A DNA stretch of 64,000 nt, from assembly GCF_003116015.1 (NCBI RefSeq), contig NZ_LGQZ01000014.1:1-64000 (forward strand). Direction: 5' to 3'. Below the pieces are notes generated by a model that did not search any database, was not told the origin of the DNA, and was given only the letters and a program-made list of their open reading frames with translations. The stretch is from Azospirillum sp. TSO22-1 (GTDB lineage: Bacteria > Pseudomonadota > Alphaproteobacteria > Azospirillales > Azospirillaceae). Both the position numbers and the translations under genes were made by a program. Below, piece after piece: positions 17,227-25,858 of this stretch. The stretch's first letter is position 1, and every line of letters starts with the position of its first letter.

Positions 17227-18246
17227 ATGCGTTTCGCCACGATGATCGCCGCCGCGGCGGTGGGGCTGCTCCTGGGAGCCGGCTCTGCCGGCGCCCAGCA
17301 GATCGAGAAGAAGGACCTCAAGCTGGCGGTGGGCGGCAAGCCGCTGCTCTACTATCTGCCGCTGACGCTGGCGGAGCGGCTCGGCTACTTCAAGGAAGCC
17401 GGGCTGAACGTCGAGATCAGCGACTTCGGCGGCGGCGCCAAGAGCCTGCAGGCGCTGGTCGGCGGTTCGGCCGACGTGGTGACCGGCGCCTTCGACCACA
17501 CCATCCAGATGCAGGCGAAGAACCAGCCCATCGTCGCGGTGGTCGAGCTTGGCCGCTTCCCCGGCATTGTACTCGCCTCGGTCAAGAAGGCCGGCACCAT
17601 CAAGGACGTGAAGGACCTGAAGGGCAAGAAGATCGGCGTCACGGCGCCGGGCTCCTCCACCAACTTCATGGTCAACTACCTGCTGACGCAGAACGGCCTG
17701 ACGCCGAACGATGTGGCGTTCATCGGCGTCGGCGGCGGCCCGAGCGCGGTGGCGGCGGTCAAGCGCGGCGAGATCGACGCCATCTCCAACCTCGACCCGG
17801 TCATGAGCCAGTTGGAGAACGATGGCGACATCAGCATCATGGCCGACACCCGCACGCTGGAGGGCACGAAGACCGTCTACGGCGGCCAGTACCCGGCCGC
17901 GGTGCTGTACCTGAAGCCGGACTTCATCCAGCAGAACCCGAACACCACCCAGGCGCTGGTCAACGTCTTCGTCAGGACGCTGAAGTGGCTGGACAAGGCG
18001 AGCGCCGACGACGTGGTGAAGGTGCTGCCGGAGGAGTATTTCCTCGGCAACAAGGACCTGTACAAGTCGGCTTTCCTGCACTCGAAGCCAACCTACTCGC
18101 CCGACGGCCGCTTTACCCGCGAGGGGGCCGAGGTCGCCTACAAGGTGCTGAAGGCCTTCGACCCGGCGGTCGCCGGCGCGCCGATCGACGTCAGCAAGGC
18201 CTACACCGACACCTTCGTCGAGAAGGCGCAGACGCTGGTGAAGTGA
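17227..18246 (+). CDS. ABC transporter substrate-binding protein (NitT/TauT, NMT1-like)
   Basis: 339 aa. The signal peptide 1-24 ends GSAGAQQ. The mature part is of the SsuA/THI5 (NMT1) class: KPLLYYLPLTLAERLGYFKEAGLNVEI, GGGAKSLQALVGGSADVVTG, then LKGKKIGVTAPGSSTNFMVNYLL and GGGPSAVAAVKRGEIDAIS. It delivers its ligand to the permease from the periplasm. The ligand (sulfonate, nitrate-like, aromatic or pyrimidine precursor) cannot be chosen from sequence; no catabolic enzyme is linked. ATG 17227 has a GGGAGGGA site. Confidence 0.92.
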   Translation: MRFATMIAAAAVGLLLGAGSAGAQQIEKKDLKLAVGGKPLLYYLPLTLAERLGYFKEAGLNVEISDFGGGAKSLQALVGGSADVVTGAFDHTIQMQAKNQPIVAVVELGRFPGIVLASVKKAGTIKDVKDLKGKKIGVTAPGSSTNFMVNYLLTQNGLTPNDVAFIGVGGGPSAVAAVKRGEIDAISNLDPVMSQLENDGDISIMADTRTLEGTKTVYGGQYPAAVLYLKPDFIQQNPNTTQALVNVFVRTLKWLDKASADDVVKVLPEEYFLGNKDLYKSAFLHSKPTYSPDGRFTREGAEVAYKVLKAFDPAVAGAPIDVSKAYTDTFVEKAQTLVK

Positions 18247-18288
18247 TTGCATAGAGCGGAAACCCGGCACGTCATTCCTTTCTTCATC

Positions 18289-18377
18289 GTCATGGCCGGG
18301 CTTGACCCGGCCATCCACGACCACGGCTCTTGCAAAGGTCCAGGTGCGTGGATGCCCGGGACAAGCCCGGGCATGAC
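18289..18377. repeat. Double-hairpin palindromic intergenic repeat
   Basis: Two 31-bp arms (18289-18319 and 18347-18377) are inverted copies identical at 28 of 31 positions. Each arm is itself a hairpin: GGCCGGG-CTTGA-CCCGGCC and GCCCGGG-ACAAG-CCCGGGC. Two of the three differences between the arms preserve pairing within each arm's own stem, so both small hairpins are conserved as structures. GTCATGGCCGGGCTTG-type repeats are known as abundant intergenic elements in alphaproteobacteria. It may stop transcription of the importer operon. Confidence 0.8.
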
Positions 18378-18538
18378 GGTGTTGGGATATGTCTGTCCTT
18401 CCGCTCGATAGCGGTCCTTGCGGAAGCCGTGCTGCACAGAAAATAGCCATTCATGAAATGTGGTTATTTCTCTTGCGATGCGGCATCCCGTCGCGGCATG
18501 CTCCCTGGAACGATTCCAATTCCAACGGAGTGCGAGCC

Positions 18539-18970
18539 ATGGCCGAGGTGATCTTCTACGGGTTGGCGGACTGTCCGGCGAACGTCCGGCAGAAGCAGCA
18601 GCTGGTGGCGGCCGGCCACCGGATCGACGCGCGCGATCTGGCCGCGCAGGGCTGGACGCGCGCGACGCTGCGGCCGTTCTTCGGCGACCGCCCGGTGGAC
18701 GAGTGGTTCAACCGCCGCGCCCCGGCGGTCAAGAGCGGCGCGGTCGATCCCGACGCTTTGGGCGAGGAGGCGGCGCTCGACGCCATGATCGCCGACGCGA
18801 CGCTGATCCGTCGCCCGCTGCTGGAGGCCGAGGGCCGACGCGAGGCCGGCTTCGACCCGAACCTTCTCAACGCCTGGATCGGGCTGGTCCCCGGCGAGAG
18901 CTGCGATTCCAAGCACGCCCGCGGCCAGTGCGACCACGGGCACCACCATTTCCCGGCGCGCGCCGGATAA
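18539..18970 (+). CDS. ArsC-family nitrogenase-associated-type protein
   Basis: 143 aa. The thioredoxin-like ArsC/Spx fold is seen in EVIFYGLADCPANVRQKQQLVAAGH with a single Cys12, followed by WTRATLRPFFGDRPVDEWFN, a Lys-containing PAVKSG loop and LIRRPLLEAEGRREAGF. The CPANVRQK spacing and RPLL motif match the nitrogenase-associated branch rather than arsenate reductase. The C-terminal tail has two Cys and a His-rich run (CDHGHHHF) suited to metal binding. Biochemical role unknown. It stands alone after the repeat at 18289. Confidence 0.75.
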   Translation: MAEVIFYGLADCPANVRQKQQLVAAGHRIDARDLAAQGWTRATLRPFFGDRPVDEWFNRRAPAVKSGAVDPDALGEEAALDAMIADATLIRRPLLEAEGRREAGFDPNLLNAWIGLVPGESCDSKHARGQCDHGHHHFPARAG

Positions 18971-19024
18971 GCTTCGCAGCATAAACCTCTGGCGGTCGGC
19001 GCGGCCCGATGGTTGGATAGGGCC

Positions 19025-21232
19025 ATGCAGCGGCCCGACCTCGACATCGCCTGGTTGCGCGGGTTCCTCGCGGTGGTGGACCGTGGGTCCATCGCTGCGG
19101 CGGCCACCGACCTCTCCCTCGCCGAAGACGCCCTGACCGACCGGCTGCGCCGGTTGGAGGAGAGCCTCGGCAAGCCGCTGTTCCTCTACGGCACCGCCGG
19201 GTTGCGGCTGACCGCGGAAGGCGGGCGGCTGCTCGACAACGCGCGCCGGCTGGTGCTGCTGCACGACGACGCGGTGGCGTGCCTCGACGACGAGGCGGCC
19301 TCCTGCCCGGCGCCCCCGGCGGGGTCGTGCGAGGCGGTGCGCATGCGCGAGTTGCTGGCCGACGCCATCGGCTGCGTCAGCGAAGGCTTCGTGCTGTTCG
19401 ACGAACACGGCCGGTTGGTGGTGTGCAACGAGCGCTACCGCGACGCCTACCCGCTGCTGGCCGACCTGCTGCGTCCGGGCGTTCGCTTTGCCGAACTGCT
19501 GCACAAGGCGGTCGAGCGCGGCGCCGCCGGGCGGGACGTCACCGACCCCTCGGGCTGGATCGCCGAGCGCCTGTGGCGCCACACCCGCGCCGGCCCACCG
19601 TCCGACCACCAATTGGCCGATGGGCGCTGGTACCGGATCTCCGAGCACGCCACCCGCTCCGGCGGCATCGTCAAGATCCTCACTGACATCACCGAGCTGA
19701 AACGGCACGAGCAGGCCCTGGCCGACAGCGAGGAGCGTTACCGCCGGCTGGTCGAGATGGCGCCCTACGGCATCGTGGTGTGGGACGGAGGGCGCGTGCG
19801 CTTCGCCAACCGCGCCGCCGCCCGCATCCTCGGCACCGCCGACGCGGCGACGATGGCCGGGATGCCGCTGCTGGACGGTGGTGAGCGGCTGTTCGCCGTC
19901 CTGCCGCCGCCGGGCGCCGACGCGGTACCTGAAGGGCCGGTGGAGGCGCATGTTGCCGTGCCCGACGGCACCCATCGCGACGTCGAGGTCGGCGTGCACG
20001 CCTTCGCGGTGGACGGGGCCCCGGCGTGGCTCCTGGTGCTCAACGACGTCACCCGGCGCAAACAGGCGGAGCGCGCGCTGCATCAGGCGCAGAAGATGCA
20101 GGCGATCGGCCAGCTCGCCGGCGGCATTGCGCATGAGTTCAACAACATGCTGACGGCCATCGGTGGTTTCGCGCATATGGCGCGGCGCGCTCCCAACGAC
20201 CGGGCACGCGTGGCGCAGTGCCTGACCGAGATCGTCAAGGCCACCGAGCGCGCCGCCGGGCTGACCAGCCAGTTGCTCAGCTTCGGCCGCGCCGGCCGGC
20301 CGGAGGCGGCGAAGCCGGTGCGCGTGGCCGCCCAACTCGACGACCTGCGCCGCTTCCTGCGCCCGATCCTCGGCGAGCGCTATTCCGTGGACGTCACGGT
20401 GCGCGACCCCGACGCGGTGGTGCTGATCGAGCCGGCGCTGCTGCACCAGACGCTGGTGAACCTGGCCATCAACGGCCGCGACGCCATGCCGGACGGCGGG
20501 CGCATCGCGGTGACAGTGGACCGGATGGCGGCTGGCGCCGCCGTGCTGGCCCGCCACGCCGACCTCCGGTCCGGCCTGTACGTGACCATCACCGTGCGCG
20601 ACTCCGGAACCGGCATCGCGCCCGAGGTGCAGGACCGCATCTTCGAGCCGTTCTTCACCACCAAGGAGCTGGGCGAGGGCACCGGCCTCGGCCTGTCGCT
20701 GGTCTACTCCACGGTGACGCGGGCTGGCGGGGCGGTGGAGGTGGAGTCCGAACCGGGGCAGGGCACCTCCTTCACCCTGTGGCTGCCGGCGCACGGCGGC
20801 GCATCGCCCGCCGCCGACCTTTTCGACCTCGATGCCGGGGAGGCGGACGACGGCCTGTCCATGGCCGCCTCCGTCCTGCTGGTCGAGGACGAGGAGCAGG
20901 TGCGCGACTTCATCCGTCTGACGCTTGAGGACATGGGCATGCGCGTCTTCTGCGCCGGTGACGGCGCCGAGGCACTGGAGGCGTTCCAGGCGCACGCCGG
21001 GGCGTTCGATCTGCTGGTGACCGATCTGGTGATGCCGCGCATGGGCGGGGCGGAGACAGCGCGGGCGCTGCGCCGCGAGAACCCGGACCTGCCCATCGTG
21101 CTGATCTCCGGCTACCCGCCCGAGAAGGAGAACCTCGACGACCTGTTGGCGGACGTCCGGCGCGTGGTCTTCCTGCACAAGCCGATCAATCCGGACGAGC
21201 TGGCCGACAAGGTGCACGCGCTGGTGGTCTGA
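19025..21232 (+). CDS. Hybrid histidine kinase with N-terminal LysR-type DNA-binding domain
   Basis: 735 aa from ATG 19025. Domains in order: LysR-type winged HTH at 9-68 (LRGFLAVVDRGSIAAAATDL, RLRRLEESLGKPLF, RLTAEGGRLL); PAS with SEGFVLFDEHGRLVVCNERY (107-225); a second PAS (236-345); HisKA with phospho-His370 in [11 protein letters not shown]; HATPase with N-box NLAINGRDAMP, DSGTGIAP and GTGLGLSLV; a receiver from about 615 with Asp667. There is no membrane segment or signal peptide, so it is cytosolic. A LysR domain joined to a hybrid kinase is unusual. The stop overlaps the start of the next gene (TGATG). It is a paralogue of the kinase at 23275 from residue 107 onward. Confidence 0.88.
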   Translation: MQRPDLDIAWLRGFLAVVDRGSIAAAATDLSLAEDALTDRLRRLEESLGKPLFLYGTAGLRLTAEGGRLLDNARRLVLLHDDAVACLDDEAASCPAPPAGSCEAVRMRELLADAIGCVSEGFVLFDEHGRLVVCNERYRDAYPLLADLLRPGVRFAELLHKAVERGAAGRDVTDPSGWIAERLWRHTRAGPPSDHQLADGRWYRISEHATRSGGIVKILTDITELKRHEQALADSEERYRRLVEMAPYGIVVWDGGRVRFANRAAARILGTADAATMAGMPLLDGGERLFAVLPPPGADAVPEGPVEAHVAVPDGTHRDVEVGVHAFAVDGAPAWLLVLNDVTRRKQAERALHQAQKMQAIGQLAGGIAHEFNNMLTAIGGFAHMARRAPNDRARVAQCLTEIVKATERAAGLTSQLLSFGRAGRPEAAKPVRVAAQLDDLRRFLRPILGERYSVDVTVRDPDAVVLIEPALLHQTLVNLAINGRDAMPDGGRIAVTVDRMAAGAAVLARHADLRSGLYVTITVRDSGTGIAPEVQDRIFEPFFTTKELGEGTGLGLSLVYSTVTRAGGAVEVESEPGQGTSFTLWLPAHGGASPAADLFDLDAGEADDGLSMAASVLLVEDEEQVRDFIRLTLEDMGMRVFCAGDGAEALEAFQAHAGAFDLLVTDLVMPRMGGAETARALRRENPDLPIVLISGYPPEKENLDDLLADVRRVVFLHKPINPDELADKVHALVV

Positions 21233-23175
21233 TGGCTCCCCTCGAACGCCCCGCCTCGCTGCCCGATATGGTCGACAGCTACGACGTCGACGCGCTGCTG
21301 GTTGAACTCGGCGCCGAGCCGAAGGGCGACGAGGCGGCGCTGAACGTCTGCCTGACCCTGGAGGAGCTGTACGCCCCGCGCAGCCGCTTCCAGATGGCGG
21401 AGGAGTTGGGTGAGTTCCTCGACGCGCGGCGGATCACCCCCACCGAGCTGCTGCACACTGTCGAGCCGCAGCGCGCGTTCCGCGAGTGGCGCCGCCACGA
21501 CCTCGTGCTGGAGCGCGTGACCCACGCCCAGGTGCTGCCCGGCCGCCGCACCGCCGCGCAGCGGCGCGAGGAGCTGGCGGCGCTGGAGGGCGAGGTGCTG
21601 GCCGTTACCGCGCAGCGCGCCCACCGCGGTGACGCGCCGGCCTTCGACGCGCGGACCTTTGCCAGCGCCGTCTCCAAGATCGCCCAGGCCACCAGGGGCT
21701 TCGCCGCCCGCTACGCGGTGGACGCGCTGGTGGCAAGCTGGCTCGCCGGATGCACCGGCTGGGAGATGAAGCTCGATCGCCTGCTCTCCCTGGTCAGCGA
21801 CGCGCTGCCGCCGCTGGGCGAGGAGGTGCTCGACCAGATCGTCGGCGAGATCCTGGCCAGCGACGCCGGCGCGGGTGAACTGTTCGGCTGGGTGGAGGGG
21901 CTGCGCGCCTCGCTGGAGGTGCTGGCGCAACTGTGGCGGGGCGACACGGTGACCCACCCGCGCGCCCCGGCGGCGATCCGCCGCCTCAACGCCTACATCG
22001 CGTCGCACGAGGCGCGCGGGGCGCGGCGCGGGCTGGAGATCACACTGCACCGTGCGCTGGCGGGGGACGAGCGGCTGTGCCCGCTTACCGGCGGCGACCC
22101 GCGCGCCACCTCGATCATCGTGGACGAACTGGTGGCGACCGCGGCGCTGGCGGTGAAGCTGCGTGGGCGCGGCACCATCATGGGCGGCGAGCGGACCATG
22201 CGCCTGCTCGACCGCCGGGCGGCGAAGAACCTGACCGGCGACCGGCTGGAGATGTCGCTGCGCGGCAAGAGCCACTACGCCCGCGTTCTCGACCTGCTGA
22301 CCTACGAGGGCGCGGCGTTCGGCGACCTGTGCCGGACGATGGTGACGGCGGCGCTGCGCACCCACCTCGACCACCGCGACTTCACCCAGCGCCTGTTCGA
22401 GAGCGCCCGCACCCCGCGCGCGCGCATCAAGGCGCTGTCCGACGTGCAGGCGCGCCTGCTGCGCTCCGGCCTGCCGGATGCGCTGAAGGACACCTACGCG
22501 CGCATGCTGGACGAGATCCAGTCCACCTACCTGCGCACCAACCGCATCCTCGTCCGCGTCGCCAAGGACCGCAGTCCGACGGTGGACGAGGTGATGGAGT
22601 ACGCCACCCTGCTGGCCGAGAGCGCCTTCACCGAGGGCAAGTGCGCCGCCGCGGCGCGGGAGCTGGTCGGCTTCCATGTACGCACCACCGCCTTCCTGCG
22701 CGCCTTCCTGCAGCGCCGCAAGGACGAGACCGAACGCCGCGCCGAGCGCTTCGCCGCGTTCTTCGGCACGCTGCAGGCGGCGGGCATCCCGATGCGCGAC
22801 ATGGCGACGCTGCGCGTCCTGCTGGCCGACGACGAGCCGCAGGCGCGCTCCTACGTCGAGATGATCCTGCGCGACCTCGGCATCGCCGACATCGTCCTCG
22901 CCGAGGACGGCCGCGAGGCGCTGGAGGCGTTCGACGGGCAGGAGACGCTGTACGACCTCGTCATCTGCGACTGGAAGATGCCGCGGGTGACCGGGCTGGA
23001 GTTCCTCAAGCAGGTGCGCAGCGTACGGCCGGAGATGCCGTTCCTGATGGTGACCGCGCTGGCCACCATGATCGCGGTGGAGGAGGCGCTGGCGCACGAC
23101 GTCACCGCCTACATCGCCAAGCCCTTCTCTCCCGAGCATCTGGAGGAGAAGATCCTGGTGCTGGTGAACCGCTGA
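21232..23175 (+). CDS. Response regulator with large uncharacterised N-terminal region
   Basis: 647 aa. Residues 1-524 match no family I know. They are mainly helical, with segments ITPTELLHTVEPQRAFREW, FTQRLFESARTPRARIKALSD and NRILVRVAKDRSPTVDEVMEY. A CheY-like receiver fills 525-647: LLADDE, acceptor Asp580 in VICDWKMPRVTG, MVTALAT and AYIAKPFSPE. The receiver is C-terminal, the reverse of common regulators. Translationally coupled to the LysR-kinase (1-nt overlap), so it is very likely its partner. Paralogous to the gene at 25859, clearest around DEIQSTYLRTNRIL / DETQNAFIRTHRLL. No DNA-binding motif was recognised. Confidence 0.85.
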   Translation: MAPLERPASLPDMVDSYDVDALLVELGAEPKGDEAALNVCLTLEELYAPRSRFQMAEELGEFLDARRITPTELLHTVEPQRAFREWRRHDLVLERVTHAQVLPGRRTAAQRREELAALEGEVLAVTAQRAHRGDAPAFDARTFASAVSKIAQATRGFAARYAVDALVASWLAGCTGWEMKLDRLLSLVSDALPPLGEEVLDQIVGEILASDAGAGELFGWVEGLRASLEVLAQLWRGDTVTHPRAPAAIRRLNAYIASHEARGARRGLEITLHRALAGDERLCPLTGGDPRATSIIVDELVATAALAVKLRGRGTIMGGERTMRLLDRRAAKNLTGDRLEMSLRGKSHYARVLDLLTYEGAAFGDLCRTMVTAALRTHLDHRDFTQRLFESARTPRARIKALSDVQARLLRSGLPDALKDTYARMLDEIQSTYLRTNRILVRVAKDRSPTVDEVMEYATLLAESAFTEGKCAAAARELVGFHVRTTAFLRAFLQRRKDETERRAERFAAFFGTLQAAGIPMRDMATLRVLLADDEPQARSYVEMILRDLGIADIVLAEDGREALEAFDGQETLYDLVICDWKMPRVTGLEFLKQVRSVRPEMPFLMVTALATMIAVEEALAHDVTAYIAKPFSPEHLEEKILVLVNR

Positions 23176-23274
23176 ATCCTTCGTTCCAGAAGGAAGTGTG
23201 CCCGCCCGAAACCCGATCTTAACCGCTGCCGGCCTATCACAGGCGTCCTGTCCCCCTGCCTCCGGATTCGCCCC

Positions 23275-25854
23275 GTGGACGCCACCAGTTCGCATCCTCC
23301 GCACGGCCGCGGCATCGCGTTGCCGGAAGTGCTGCTCGTCGTGCTCGGCCTGTCGGCGGTGGGCGGGCTGCTGGCACTGGCCGGCGGGCGGCCGGACGGG
23401 GCGGTCTTCGCGCCGGTGGCGGCGGCGCTGGGCACGGTGGTGATCGCGGTGGCCGGGCTGGCGTTCCTCGCCGTGCGCCGCGCCGTCCGCACCGCCGAGG
23501 CCATCGACCGTGGTGCGCGCGCGCTGGAGAACGCCAACCGCGAGCTGGCGGCCAGCCAGCAGCGCTTCCGCGATTTCGCCGAGGCCGCCTCCGACTGGTT
23601 CTGGGAGAGCGGGGCGGACCACCGCTACACCTACGTGTCGGAGCGTCTGGCCGGTATCGTCGGCTGCGACCCGCGCGCCCTGCTCGGCGAGTCCCTGCTC
23701 GACCTCGCCACCTTGTGCGAGGACGCGGATACCTGGGCCGAGTACCGCGCCGACATTGAGGCCGGCCGGCCGTTCCGCGACCTGGAGATCTCCCACCAGG
23801 ACGAGGAGACCGGCAAGGTCTTCATCTTCCGCGTCAGCGGCCAGCCGGTGACCGACGACACCGGCGCCTTCGCCGGCTACCGCGGCAGCGGGCTCGACGT
23901 CACGGTCGAGACCATGGCGCTGATGGACGCGCGCTTCATGCAGGTGGTGGTGCACGACGCGCTGGACAGCATCTCGGAAGGCTTCGTGCTGTTCAACGCC
24001 GACGGCCGGCTGCTGTTCTGCAACGAGCGCTACCGGCAGGCCTATCCGAACATTGCCGACATCCTGGAGCCGGGTGTCACCTTCGAGGAGATCCTGCGCG
24101 TCGCGGCGGAGCGCGGCGGCTACGACTCCGGCGGCGACCTCAGCGCCTGGGTTCGCGACCGCCTGAACCGGCACCTCCAGCACGACGCGCCGGTCGACCG
24201 CCGCCTGTCCGACGGCTGCTGGTACCGCATCAGCGAGCACGCCACCGGGGCCGGCGGCGTGGTGAAGATCCTGATGGACATCACCGAGCTGAAGCTGCGC
24301 GAGAACGAGCTGGCCGGTCAGACCGAACGGCTGGAGGCCACCGTCGCCGCTCTCCAGGAAAGCGAGAACCGTTACCGTCAGCTGATCGAGCTGGCGCCCT
24401 ACGGCGTCGCCATCTGGGATGGCGCGGCGATCCGCTTCGCCAACGCCTCGGCCGCAGCGGTCCTCGGCTGCGCCTCCTTCGGCGGGCTGGAGGGGGCGGA
24501 GCTGAAGCGCTTCTTCCAGGACGGGCCGGAACTGGAGGCCCACCTCATCATGGCCGCCGACGGCGAGCCCCAGCGCGTTGACTGCGAGGCGCAGCGCCCG
24601 ACCGGCGAGCGCCGCCACCTGGAACTGGGCGCCTATCCCGTGGTCTACCAGGGCGGCACCGCCGTGCTGCTGGTGATGAACGACGTCACCGAACGCCGCC
24701 GCGCGGAGGAGGAACTGCAGCGCTCCCAGAAGATGGAGGCGGTCGGCCGCATGGCCGGCGGCGTCGCGCACGAGTTCAACAACATGCTGACCGCCATCGG
24801 CGGCTTCGCCCGGCTGGCGGAGCGGTCGCCGGGCGACGAGGCGCGTGTGCTGACCTGCGTGCGGGAGATCGCCAAGGCCTCCGACCGCGCCGCGGCGCTC
24901 ACCGCCCAGTTGCTCGACTTTAGCCGCCGCAAGGCGAGCGAGGAAATGGAGGTGGTGCCGCTGGCCGACCTCGTGCGCGACCTGCGCGTCTTCCTCAAGC
25001 CGCTGATGAGCGCCGGCATCGCCATCGACCTGGACATTCAGGCGCCCGACGCGCACGCCGTCGCCAACCCGGTGACGCTCAACCAGGCGATCCTGAACCT
25101 CGCCCTCAACGCCCGCGACGCCATGCCCAAGGGGGGCACCCTGCACGTGACGCTGGACGTGGTCGAGCCCGACCGAGGCTTCTTCGAGCGGCACGAGTCC
25201 CTGCGGCCCGGCCGCTACGCGGTGATCCGCGTCGCCGACAGCGGCTGTGGCGTGCCCGAGGCGATCCGCGACCGCATCTGGGAGCCGTTCTTCACCACCA
25301 AGGAGCCCGGCAAGGGCACCGGCCTCGGCCTGTGGATGGTTTATGGCACCGCGCAGCAGGCCGGCGGCGTGGTCGAGATGGAATCCGAGCCGGGCAAGGG
25401 CGCCACCTTCACGTTCTACCTGCCCGCCGCCGAACCGCCGGCCGCCGGGGAGGCCGGCATCGAAGCGGTGCGCCTGCCCGAGGGCGAGGAGGCCACCGTG
25501 TTGCTGGTGGACGACGAGGAGTCGGTGCGCTCCTACCTGCGCCTCGCGCTGGAGGAGGCGGGCTGCAAGGTGGTCGAGGCGGCGGACGGCGTCGAGGCGC
25601 TGGCCCGCTGGGACGAGCACGGCGGGCTGTTCGACCTGCTGGTGACCGACGTTTCCATGCCGAACATGACCGGCCCTGAGCTGGCCTGCGCGCTGGACGA
25701 GCGTAATCCGGCCCTGCGCATGCTGTTCCTCACCGGCTACGCATCGCGGGACCAGGCGGAGGGGCTGACCGCGCGCCCGGGCGCCCAACTGCTGATGAAG
25801 CCGGTCGGCCCGGAGAAGCTGGTCCAAACCGTGCGCGAGTTGCTGTCGGAGTAA
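23275..25854 (+). CDS. Membrane-anchored hybrid sensor histidine kinase, three PAS
   Basis: 859 aa from GTG 23275. Two membrane helices (about 16-37 and 44-67) with almost no periplasmic loop are followed by a short helix, a PAS with [20 protein letters not shown] (97-215), a PAS with [20 protein letters not shown] (222-340) and a PAS from 363. HisKA carries His499 in [11 protein letters not shown]; HATPase has [19 protein letters not shown] and [11 protein letters not shown]; the C-terminal receiver has Asp792. From 222 onward it parallels the LysR-kinase. Four bases separate it from the following regulator, so the two form one operon. Confidence 0.92.
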   Translation: MDATSSHPPHGRGIALPEVLLVVLGLSAVGGLLALAGGRPDGAVFAPVAAALGTVVIAVAGLAFLAVRRAVRTAEAIDRGARALENANRELAASQQRFRDFAEAASDWFWESGADHRYTYVSERLAGIVGCDPRALLGESLLDLATLCEDADTWAEYRADIEAGRPFRDLEISHQDEETGKVFIFRVSGQPVTDDTGAFAGYRGSGLDVTVETMALMDARFMQVVVHDALDSISEGFVLFNADGRLLFCNERYRQAYPNIADILEPGVTFEEILRVAAERGGYDSGGDLSAWVRDRLNRHLQHDAPVDRRLSDGCWYRISEHATGAGGVVKILMDITELKLRENELAGQTERLEATVAALQESENRYRQLIELAPYGVAIWDGAAIRFANASAAAVLGCASFGGLEGAELKRFFQDGPELEAHLIMAADGEPQRVDCEAQRPTGERRHLELGAYPVVYQGGTAVLLVMNDVTERRRAEEELQRSQKMEAVGRMAGGVAHEFNNMLTAIGGFARLAERSPGDEARVLTCVREIAKASDRAAALTAQLLDFSRRKASEEMEVVPLADLVRDLRVFLKPLMSAGIAIDLDIQAPDAHAVANPVTLNQAILNLALNARDAMPKGGTLHVTLDVVEPDRGFFERHESLRPGRYAVIRVADSGCGVPEAIRDRIWEPFFTTKEPGKGTGLGLWMVYGTAQQAGGVVEMESEPGKGATFTFYLPAAEPPAAGEAGIEAVRLPEGEEATVLLVDDEESVRSYLRLALEEAGCKVVEAADGVEALARWDEHGGLFDLLVTDVSMPNMTGPELACALDERNPALRMLFLTGYASRDQAEGLTARPGAQLLMKPVGPEKLVQTVRELLSE

Positions 25855-25858
25855 CGCC

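Noticed and set aside
18400-18538. Sigma-54 promoter for the nitrogenase-associated-type gene
   Set aside because: No GG-N10-GC with proper flanks was found upstream.
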